Shown in pieces: positions 1 through 7,054 of a DNA stretch of 22,840 bases (its first letter is position 1; each line of letters starts with the position of its first letter). Under the pieces are notes generated by a model. The model was not told the DNA's origin. It did not search any database and was given only the letters and a program-made list of their open reading frames with translations. This DNA is from an uncultured beta proteobacterium (GTDB lineage: Bacteria > Pseudomonadota > Gammaproteobacteria > Burkholderiales > Burkholderiaceae): contig CAJARE010000019.1 in the NCBI GenBank assembly GCA_903944255.1, forward strand, positions 1 through 22,840, read 5' to 3'. Made by a program: the position numbers and the translations under genes.

Positions 1-2
1 AA

Positions 3-779
3 TATATTGTTTTGAAGGCAGATCCTAAGGAGGATGCCAAAGCTTTTAGTGAAAAAGCTGATCAGTTTGCCAATCTGACTTATGACCAATCAGATAGCCT
101 TAAGCCAACAGCAGATAAATTGAGATTAAGCATTCAAAGTCAGAAAGGATTGACTCGCAGCGGAATCAGCTCTTCAACTAAAGACCATCCTCTGGCTAGT
201 TCCAAAGTTGTGCAATCCCTATTTTCTGATGAAGCTCTGAAGAATAAACGTAATATCGAAGCAGTCCAGATTTCACCGGGCGTGTTTGTGTCTGCGAGGG
301 TAGTAACGTTCCATCCTGCACAAACACTTCCCTATAATGATGTTGCTACAGAAGTTAAACGTCAAGTTAGCCAACGATCTGCCGAAAAGTTGGCTATCAC
401 GGCTGCTTCAGAGCGTTTTGCAACGCTACAAAAAGACCCAAAGGTCAGCACTGGTTTTACTAGCCCTATTTGGGTATCACGCAATAAACCATCTAATCTA
501 CTAGGGCCTGCTTTAGATGATGTGATGTCTATTAATCCTGATAAATTGCCCGCAGTAGTTTCGGTCTCTAATCCTGGTGTTGGAACTACCTTATATCGGA
601 TTGATCAAGTACGTCAGCCGCCCAGTGGTGATACCAGAGTATATAAAGCACAGGCCGCACAGATACAGTCACTTGCAGCCCAATCAGAGTTTGCGGGATT
701 CATGTCCTATTGGCGTGAGTCTGCTAACGTGAAGATCATTAATCCTCTTAAACCTGCCAATGCAGGCACTGGCAGTTAA
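3..779 (+). CDS. ppiD: Peptidyl-prolyl cis-trans isomerase D (PpiD), C-terminal part only
   Basis: The reading frame is open from the left edge (codons from position 3), so the gene starts outside the window; about 258 C-terminal residues are visible. PpiD is a SurA-type periplasmic folding factor anchored in the inner membrane by an N-terminal helix, which is not visible here. The visible part resembles the segment after the parvulin domain: a stretch rich in polar and charged residues resembling PpiD (with an NLTYDQSDSL-like segment), a segment on residues or ligands ending in ISPGVFVSARV, and a helical tail with ISSSTKDHPLASS and QSEFAGFMSYWRESANVKI. The very C-terminus is a low-complexity tail. 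It converges on the esterase gene with only 11 bp between the stop codons and no hairpin terminator. Identity is by family resemblance of a weakly conserved region, so it is good but not certain; a SurA-N-domain protein of another subtype is the alternative. Confidence 0.75.
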   Translation, partial: YIVLKADPKEDAKAFSEKADQFANLTYDQSDSLKPTADKLRLSIQSQKGLTRSGISSSTKDHPLASSKVVQSLFSDEALKNKRNIEAVQISPGVFVSARVVTFHPAQTLPYNDVATEVKRQVSQRSAEKLAITAASERFATLQKDPKVSTGFTSPIWVSRNKPSNLLGPALDDVMSINPDKLPAVVSVSNPGVGTTLYRIDQVRQPPSGDTRVYKAQAAQIQSLAAQSEFAGFMSYWRESANVKIINPLKPANAGTGS

Positions 780-790
780 CTGCAATTGAT

Positions 791-1453
791 TCACTTACTC
801 TTTAGTAAATTCTGATAAGGGCCCATGGCATCCCAGACATTCCTAAATAAGAATGTCTGTGCCTTTTCATTAGGATGAATATTGTCTGCTTGAAAGTACT
901 CTTTTTGAGAGGCAATATCTTTTAAAAAGAAGGGCAATAATTCAATACCTTCTTGATTTGCTAGTTTTGGATACATTGCTTTAAATCGATTTGTATAATC
1001 TTGCCCATAATTAGGCGGTATCTGAAAGCCAAAAAGTAAAACCTTTGCACCCGATTGCTTACTCATTTGAATCATCTTACGAAGATTTTTTTCAGTTTGA
1101 TCAACCGATAGTCCTCGCAATGCATCATTGGCACCTAGCTCAAGGAATACGATTCCAGGCTTTTTTTGCTTTAATAATGAGGGAAGTCGCGTTAGGCCGC
1201 CTGAGCTTGTTTCGCCACTAATACTGGCATTAAAGATTGTCCATGGACTTGCTTGCTTTTGTAGTTGATCTTCTAAAAGCTTTACCCAGCCAGTCCCGCG
1301 GGATAATCCATACTCAGCAGAGAGGCTATCTCCCATCACCAAAATAGTTGAATTTGCCCGGGTCAATGTAACAATGGACATAAACAGGCAAAATAGAACT
1401 AGTTTAATAAATCCTCTTTCAAAAACACGGCAGTAATATTGTTGATTCATCAT
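791..1453 (-). CDS. tesA: Secreted SGNH/GDSL arylesterase, TesA-like (lysophospholipase/thioesterase)
   Basis: This is a 220-residue member of the SGNH hydrolase family, which cleaves acyl esters and thioesters in the periplasm. All blocks are visible: GDSLS with nucleophile Ser43, Gly80 in the block II motif ISGETSSGG, Asn109 in GAND, and Asp190/His193 in DNIHP. The first 33 residues form a signal-peptide-like segment (positive residues, then a hydrophobic stretch, then TRA before NST). Two Met codons stand in tandem at the start; there is no clear Shine-Dalgarno. It is divergent from an ABC ATPase with 26 bp between the starts, the same arrangement as tesA and ybbA in E. coli, which supports the TesA subtype. 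Substrate preference cannot be read from the sequence. Confidence 0.9.
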   Translation of the reverse strand: MMNQQYYCRVFERGFIKLVLFCLFMSIVTLTRANSTILVMGDSLSAEYGLSRGTGWVKLLEDQLQKQASPWTIFNASISGETSSGGLTRLPSLLKQKKPGIVFLELGANDALRGLSVDQTEKNLRKMIQMSKQSGAKVLLFGFQIPPNYGQDYTNRFKAMYPKLANQEGIELLPFFLKDIASQKEYFQADNIHPNEKAQTFLFRNVWDAMGPYQNLLKSK

Positions 1454-1479
1454 TTGAGAGATATATAGTATCGGCGTTT
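1454..1479. promoter_or_regulatory. Overlapping divergent -10 elements between tesA-like gene and ABC ATPase
   Basis: The 26 bp between the two divergent starts hold a near-symmetric AT core. On the plus strand TATAGT at 1464-1469 lies 10 nt before the ATPase ATG; on the minus strand TACTAT (1470-1465) lies 11 nt before the esterase ATG. The two boxes overlap. No consensus -35 was seen for either, and each promoter would extend into the opposite coding region. Seen in sequence; function inferred. Confidence 0.4.
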
Positions 1480-2154
1480 ATGAGTAATTCAGTCAAAGTT
1501 CTTAGTGCAAACCATTTGGGCAAGCAGGTAATGTCTAGCGATGGCGCACTGGCCATTTTGCACGACATTTGTTTTGATCTCTATCAAGGTGAAAGTGTTG
1601 CGATTACAGGTAGCTCAGGGTCAGGCAAAAGTACTTTATTAAGCCTTTTAGCTGGTCTAGATACCCCTACAGCTGGAAAAGTCGTAATGATGGGGCAAGA
1701 TCTCAATCAATTGAATGAGGACGGTCGTGCAAGCTTAAGGGCTTCCCATGTAGGCTTTGTATTCCAATCCTTCCAATTACTACCCCACTTAAATGCTTTG
1801 GAAAATGTCATGCTTCCCGCTGAGCTTAGGGGGGATTTAGATGCCAAAGATAAGGCTACGCACTGGCTTAACAAAGTGGGACTTAAAGATCGTTTGAAGC
1901 ATTTTCCAAAGACTTTATCTGGCGGGGAGCAGCAACGTGTTGCTTTAGCTCGTGCTTTTATTAATCAACCCGCTATTCTTTTTGCAGATGAGCCAACTGG
2001 CAGCTTAGATGAGGCGAGCGGAAATAAGGTAATTAACCTCCTTTTTGACCTAAATCAGGCCAATCATTCAACTCTCATTCTAGTGACCCATGACCCAGCC
2101 CTAGCCAGTAGGTGTCAGCGCCAATTACAGCTCCAGGGTGGGAAATTACTGTAG
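1480..2154 (+). CDS. ybbA: ABC transporter ATP-binding protein, LolD/YbbA-like
   Basis: A 224-residue cytoplasmic nucleotide-binding subunit of the MacB/LolD group. Walker A is at about 44-52 (GSSGSGKST), the Q-loop Gln at 96, the signature LSGGE at 146-150, Walker B with ILFADE at 166-171, and the H-loop His at 204, so all ATPase motifs are intact. The location divergent from a TesA-like gene matches E. coli ybbA, whose partner is the large permease YbbP encoded next to it. Here no permease follows: purL starts 21 bp later. The ATPase must pair with a membrane subunit encoded elsewhere or act alone. LolD itself is the alternative, but lolD normally sits beside lolC/lolE, which are absent. 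There is no Shine-Dalgarno in front of the ATG. Confidence 0.85.
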   Translation: MSNSVKVLSANHLGKQVMSSDGALAILHDICFDLYQGESVAITGSSGSGKSTLLSLLAGLDTPTAGKVVMMGQDLNQLNEDGRASLRASHVGFVFQSFQLLPHLNALENVMLPAELRGDLDAKDKATHWLNKVGLKDRLKHFPKTLSGGEQQRVALARAFINQPAILFADEPTGSLDEASGNKVINLLFDLNQANHSTLILVTHDPALASRCQRQLQLQGGKLL

Positions 2155-2163
2155 GCAAAACCT

Positions 2164-2169
2164 TATAAT
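2164..2169 (+). promoter_or_regulatory. Putative -10 box for purL
   Basis: A perfect TATAAT lies 6 nt before the purL ATG, downstream of the ATPase stop codon. Transcription starting about 7 nt after the box would begin at or next to the ATG, giving a leaderless mRNA. No good -35 hexamer was seen 16-18 bp upstream, and there is no Shine-Dalgarno before purL. Confidence 0.4.
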
Positions 2170-2175
2170 CTCAGG

Positions 2176-5100
2176 ATGTCTTTTTTCCTCTTTTTACCTG
2201 GCGCAGATGCGCTATCCCAGTTTCGTCAACAGCGACTTTTAGGCTCCTTAGCTCAGCAGGGAGTGAATCTGGAGTCTATTGAGGCTCAATATCTTCACTT
2301 TATATGGTCAGATAAAGAACTTACTTCACAAGAAAAAGAGGTTCTTAACAGCTTGCTGACCTACGGACAAAAATTTGTCTCTAAGCTTCAAGTAGGTAAC
2401 GCTTTATTTTCCAAATCATCCGATCAGAGCGCCATTGTCATACCACGCTTAGGTACTGTCTCCCCGTGGTCTAGTAAAGCGACTGATATCGCTCATCAAT
2501 GCGGTTTAAACATATTGCGGATAGAGCGTGGAATTCAGTTTACGTGGCAAAGTAAAAAGCTCCTAAATTCTGAACAAGGCTTACTTGTCTTGGGACATTT
2601 ATATGATCGCATGACAGAAGCAGTGATTCAATCGGTTGACGATGCAAATGCACTTTATCGCGTTCTTGAAAATCGCCCATTAAGCCGTATTGAAGTATTA
2701 AGCGAAGGCCAATTTGCGCTTGAGAAAGCCAATAAAGAATTAGGTTTAGCGCTTTCAGATGATGAGGTAGCTTATCTTGCTGAGAGTTTTATCCGTTTAG
2801 AGCGCAATCCAAGTGATGTTGAACTCATTATGTTTGCACAAGCTAATAGTGAGCATTGTCGCCATAAGATTTTTAATTCTACGTGGACTATTGATGGAGA
2901 TGATCAAGAGCGTTCATTGTTCGCTATGATCCGTAACACTCATCAACTCAATCCAAAAGGTACGATTGTTGCTTATTCGGATAATTCAGCTGTCATGGAG
3001 GGTTGTGAGGTTCAAACTTGGACTCCTCAAGGCGCTGAGCACTGCTACCAAAAAGATACCCGCTTAGTTCATACATTGATGAAGGTGGAAACCCACAACC
3101 ATCCTACAGCTATTGCTCCATTCCCAGGTGCTTCTACAGGTGCGGGCGGTGAAATTCGCGATGAAGGGGCCACAGGTATAGGCGGCCGTCCTAAAGCGGG
3201 TTTAACAGGATTCTCTGTGTCGAATTTGAATATTCCTGGTACAGAGATGCCGTGGGAAGGTGAGCTATATGGCAAGCCAGAACGAATATCCACTCCTTTA
3301 CAAATTATGATTGATGGCCCTCTTGGTGGTGCAGCATTTAACAATGAATTCGGTAGGCCAATTTTAGGTGGTTATTTCAGGGTATTTGAACAAACCTTAG
3401 GTGGAGTTCGGCGCGGCTATCACAAGCCCATCATGATTGCTGGTGGCATTGGCAGTATTGAGTCCATTCACACTGAAAAGAAGCCAATTCAAGCTGGTCA
3501 TTTACTAATCCAGCTTGGTGGGCCAGGAATGCGAATTGGTATGGGCGGCGCCACAGGAAGTTCCGTAGCCACTGGCACAAACACTGCGGATTTAGATTTT
3601 GATTCTGTCCAACGGGGCAATCCAGAAATGGAGCGTCGTGCCCAAGAAGTAATTAACGCCTGTTGTGCATTAGGTAAGAACAATCCGATTGTTTCTATAC
3701 ATGATGTAGGTGCTGGTGGACTATCCAATGCTTTTCCTGAGCTAGCAGATGGCGCTGGTTTAGGTGCTAAATTCAAATTGCGTAATATTCCTCTGGAAGA
3801 GAGCGGTATGAGCCCCGCTGAAATTTGGTGTAATGAATCCCAGGAGCGATATGTTTTAGCGATACAGGCTCAAGATTTGGATTTATTGAAGTCTCTTTGT
3901 GAGCGTGAACGGTGTCCTTTTGCTGTTGTTGGCGAAGCGACTGCAGAGCGTCAACTTCAGCTAAATGATTCTGAACAATTACCAGGAAGTGATGCTGCAT
4001 TACCAATTAATATGCCCATGGAAGTGCTGCTTGGTAAACCGCCACGTATGCATCGTGATGTAAAGAGGGTTGTTCAAGAATTCATAGAACTAGATGTAAC
4101 CGATGTTGATTTATCCCAAGCCATTGCTTGGGTCTTACAGCAACCAACTGTCGCTAGTAAATCATTCCTTATTACTATAGGAGATAGAACAGTAGGGGGC
4201 TTAAATGCCCGTGATCAATTCGTGGGGCCTTGGCAAGTTCCAGTAGCTGACTGTGCTGTCACATTGATGGATTACCAAGGTTATCGAGGCGAGGTAATGT
4301 CAATGGGTGAGAGAGCTCCACTAGCTGTTATTGATGCTCCTGCAGCTGCACGGATGGCCGTAGGTGAAGCAATCACAAATCTATTATCTGCAGATATCGC
4401 TCATCTTCAGGATATCAAATTGTCTGCAAATTGGATGGCCGCCTGTGGCTCACCTGGCGAAGATGCGAAGTTATATGATTCAGTTAAAGCAGTTGGAATG
4501 GAGTTATGTCCTGCTTTAGGAATAGCTATTCCGGTCGGTAAAGATTCTTTGTCTATGGCCACTGAATGGCGTGATGGTAATGAGTCTAAGAAAGTAGTTG
4601 CTCCAGTTTCTCTCATTATTTCTGCATTTGCCCCAGTACAAGATGTTCGTAAAACATCAACTCCATTACTCAAGCTCAAAAATCAAGATGGCTCTAGCTT
4701 AGAAACTGAATTAATCTTGATTGATTTGGGTCATAGCAAGAACCGTATGGCTGGAAGTATCTTGGCTCAGGTATTAAATCAATCCGGTAAGTCAACTCCC
4801 GATCTTGATAACCCAGATGATCTCAAAGCAATGGCTGCTGCCATGATTGCACTGCGAAAAGAGAATAAATTACTGGCCTATCACGATCGTTCTGATGGCG
4901 GTCTATTAGCCTGTATAGCTGAAATGGCCTTTGCTTCCCATACCGGGATATCAATCAATGTAGATATGATTGCAGTCGATGTAAATCAAGAACCTGATTA
5001 CGGTGATGCTAAAAATTGGTCTCAGCAAGTATCTGGTCGTCGCCATGAGCAAACCATAAGAGCTCTCTTCAGTGAAGAGTTGGGAGCCGTTATTCAAGTG

Positions 5101-6207
5101 CGAAGAGAAGATCGTGATGCAGTATTTTCTATACTACGTAAATTAGGCCTAAGCGCTTGTAGTCATGTCATAGCAAAAACCAACACTAATGGCCGCATAG
5201 AAATATGGCGAGACGCAAAAAATATTTTTTCTGAACCTCGCGAAGTTCTCCAAAAATTATGGGCCAATACCAGCTACCAAATTGCACGTTTACGAGATAA
5301 CCCTGCCTGTGCCGATTCTGAATTTTCTCTATTAGATAATTTATCTGACCCTGGGATGTCCCCAAAGCTCACTTTTGATCATGCTGAGGATATTGCAGCG
5401 CCATTCATTTCAAAGGGTATCCAACCTAGAGTAGCCATTTTGCGAGAACAAGGTGTTAACTCCCATAAAGAAATGGCCTATGCGGTGAACTTGGCTGGTT
5501 TTGATAGCTTTGATGTGCATATGTCTGATCTATTAAGCGGCAAAGCTAAGTTAGAGGATTTCCGAGGTCTAATTGCTTGCGGTGGCTTCAGTTACGGAGA
5601 CGTTCTTGGTGCCGGGGAAGGTTGGGCTAAAACTATTTTGTTCAATCATCAATTACGCGACCAGTTCTCCAGCTTTTTTAATCGTCAAGATAGCTTTGCA
5701 TTGGGCGTATGTAATGGCTGCCAAATGATGAGTAATTTATCGGGAATCATTCCTGGTGCCCAAGCTTGGCCAAAGTTCACTCGCAATCAGTCTGAGCAAT
5801 ATGAGGCACGTTTAGTGATGGCAGAAGTGCTGGCTTCCCCATCCATCTTCACTCAGGGCATGGAAGGCAGCCAGTTACCAATTGCCATTGCACATGGTGA
5901 GGGCTATGCAAATTTCAGCCAGCAGGGCAATCTAGATAACATCAGAAAGCAAGGTTTAGCTACTTTACGCTTTGTTGACCACCAAGGTAATCCTACTGAA
6001 GTCTACCCAATGAATCCAAATGGTTCTCCAGGCGGCCTTAGCGGTGTAACGACGCCAGACGGACGTTTTACTGTCATGATGCCCCATCCTGAGCGAGTAT
6101 TTAGGGCGGCGCAAATGAGCTGGTGTCCAGATGAGTGGCTCAATACAGCAGATGGAGCCAGTCCTTGGTTACGCCTGTTTAGAAATGCACGTCACTGGGC
6201 TAAATAA
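2176..6207 (+). CDS. purL: Phosphoribosylformylglycinamidine synthase (PurL, large single-chain type)
   Basis: At 1343 residues this is the full-length proteobacterial enzyme that converts FGAR, glutamine and ATP to FGAM in de novo purine synthesis. The N-terminal PurS-like part (FLPGADALSQFR) starts at the first Met, which fixes the start. The synthase core shows NSEHCRHK at about 224-231 and ETHNHP at 305-310, followed by the Gly-rich ATP-binding segments. The class I glutaminase domain covers about 1086-1343, with nucleophile Cys1179 (GVCNGC) and the His1304/Glu1306 pair in MPHPE. No key residue is missing. It lies 21 bp after the ABC ATPase and 11 bp before a spermidine-synthase-like gene, so the three may be co-transcribed, though purL also has its own -10-like box. 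Confidence 0.98.
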   Translation: MSFFLFLPGADALSQFRQQRLLGSLAQQGVNLESIEAQYLHFIWSDKELTSQEKEVLNSLLTYGQKFVSKLQVGNALFSKSSDQSAIVIPRLGTVSPWSSKATDIAHQCGLNILRIERGIQFTWQSKKLLNSEQGLLVLGHLYDRMTEAVIQSVDDANALYRVLENRPLSRIEVLSEGQFALEKANKELGLALSDDEVAYLAESFIRLERNPSDVELIMFAQANSEHCRHKIFNSTWTIDGDDQERSLFAMIRNTHQLNPKGTIVAYSDNSAVMEGCEVQTWTPQGAEHCYQKDTRLVHTLMKVETHNHPTAIAPFPGASTGAGGEIRDEGATGIGGRPKAGLTGFSVSNLNIPGTEMPWEGELYGKPERISTPLQIMIDGPLGGAAFNNEFGRPILGGYFRVFEQTLGGVRRGYHKPIMIAGGIGSIESIHTEKKPIQAGHLLIQLGGPGMRIGMGGATGSSVATGTNTADLDFDSVQRGNPEMERRAQEVINACCALGKNNPIVSIHDVGAGGLSNAFPELADGAGLGAKFKLRNIPLEESGMSPAEIWCNESQERYVLAIQAQDLDLLKSLCERERCPFAVVGEATAERQLQLNDSEQLPGSDAALPINMPMEVLLGKPPRMHRDVKRVVQEFIELDVTDVDLSQAIAWVLQQPTVASKSFLITIGDRTVGGLNARDQFVGPWQVPVADCAVTLMDYQGYRGEVMSMGERAPLAVIDAPAAARMAVGEAITNLLSADIAHLQDIKLSANWMAACGSPGEDAKLYDSVKAVGMELCPALGIAIPVGKDSLSMATEWRDGNESKKVVAPVSLIISAFAPVQDVRKTSTPLLKLKNQDGSSLETELILIDLGHSKNRMAGSILAQVLNQSGKSTPDLDNPDDLKAMAAAMIALRKENKLLAYHDRSDGGLLACIAEMAFASHTGISINVDMIAVDVNQEPDYGDAKNWSQQVSGRRHEQTIRALFSEELGAVIQVRREDRDAVFSILRKLGLSACSHVIAKTNTNGRIEIWRDAKNIFSEPREVLQKLWANTSYQIARLRDNPACADSEFSLLDNLSDPGMSPKLTFDHAEDIAAPFISKGIQPRVAILREQGVNSHKEMAYAVNLAGFDSFDVHMSDLLSGKAKLEDFRGLIACGGFSYGDVLGAGEGWAKTILFNHQLRDQFSSFFNRQDSFALGVCNGCQMMSNLSGIIPGAQAWPKFTRNQSEQYEARLVMAEVLASPSIFTQGMEGSQLPIAIAHGEGYANFSQQGNLDNIRKQGLATLRFVDHQGNPTEVYPMNPNGSPGGLSGVTTPDGRFTVMMPHPERVFRAAQMSWCPDEWLNTADGASPWLRLFRNARHWAK

Positions 6208-6218
6208 TTTTGCTTGCA

Positions 6219-6974
6219 ATGGAGCCTGTAACGTTTTCAGAAAGTGGTGGCATACGCTATCTTCATTTTGGCAGTGAATTAATTCAAGGGGCAATGCGTA
6301 TTCGTGACCCAGATGAAATCTACCTTGAATATAACCAGCAAATGATGGCATGGTTATTGTTTTTAGAAACACAGCTAGGGATGAAGGTTGCTCAGCTAGG
6401 TCTAGGTACTGGAGCCTTAACTAAATTTCAACATCGTTTTTGCCCAGCAGTCAAAACTACTGTTGTTGAACTTAATCCGTCAGTCATTGTTGCCGCAAGA
6501 TCAATGTTTTTTACGCCAGATGATGATCGCAAACTTGAAACCCTCCCGATGGACGCTCAAGCATTTGTCAAATCCAGTAAAAATAAAAATCAGTTTGACG
6601 CAGTTCAGGTGGATCTTTATGACGCTATCTGTGATGGACCTGCTGCAAGTTCGTTAGACTTTTATAAAGGCTGTTACAACATCCTGAAGGAGCCAGGTGT
6701 TATGACGGTTAATCTATTCTCCCGCCATCAAAGTTTCGATATCAATCTCAAGAATATTTGCCAAGCTTTTGATGATCGAGTTTTATTATTTCCTGAGTCG
6801 CACGATTGTAATGTTGTAGCTATCGCTTTTAAAGGTCCAAAACTTGAAGTGGAATGGAAGGATGTTTCTAAACGCGCTAAACTTATTTTAGAAAAAACTG
6901 GTCTACCAACCCATAAGTGGGTCTTAGGTATTATTCGTGAAAATGCACGGCAGGAAAATAGGCTTTCGATATAA
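6219..6974 (+). CDS. Spermidine synthase-like (polyamine aminopropyltransferase fold) protein
   Basis: A 251-residue protein with the Rossmann fold of spermidine synthases and SAM methyltransferases. Counting from the ATG, the nucleotide-binding loop GLGTG is at about 61-65, followed by an acidic residue at a strand end (VVELNP, Glu84), Asp112 in PMDAQAF and Asp132 in AVQVDLYD. True spermidine synthases usually carry GGGDG in the loop and a D-x-x-D type catalytic strand; both are altered here, so catalysis of aminopropyl transfer is doubtful and a methyltransferase or non-polyamine role is possible. The ATG at 6219 was preferred; a TTG at 6210 in the same frame would add three residues. Neither has a Shine-Dalgarno. 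It is 11 bp behind purL, suggesting co-transcription. Confidence 0.75.
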   Translation: MEPVTFSESGGIRYLHFGSELIQGAMRIRDPDEIYLEYNQQMMAWLLFLETQLGMKVAQLGLGTGALTKFQHRFCPAVKTTVVELNPSVIVAARSMFFTPDDDRKLETLPMDAQAFVKSSKNKNQFDAVQVDLYDAICDGPAASSLDFYKGCYNILKEPGVMTVNLFSRHQSFDINLKNICQAFDDRVLLFPESHDCNVVAIAFKGPKLEVEWKDVSKRAKLILEKTGLPTHKWVLGIIRENARQENRLSI

Positions 6975-6987
6975 GAATTCGAAATAG

Positions 6988-7017
6988 AAAATAGGCGATC
7001 TATTGATCGCCTATTTT
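6988..7017. terminator. Bidirectional intrinsic terminator between spermidine-synthase-like gene and acnB
   Basis: A perfect 13-bp stem (6988-7000 pairing with 7005-7017) closes a 4-nt loop. The outer stem is A/T (AAAA...TTTT) and the inner part is GC-rich (GGCGATC), so both strands get a U-tract. It lies between convergent genes and can serve both. Confidence 0.9.
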
Positions 7018-7054
7018 ATTTTCCAAACTATATCTAATTGAAAGGTCTTATCTA

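Noticed and set aside
3069..3776. Two open frames on the minus strand inside purL (3069-3344 and 3498-3776)
   Set aside because: They are antisense shadows of the strongly conserved purL coding sequence, with Pro/Ser/Ala-rich composition and no ribosome binding site.
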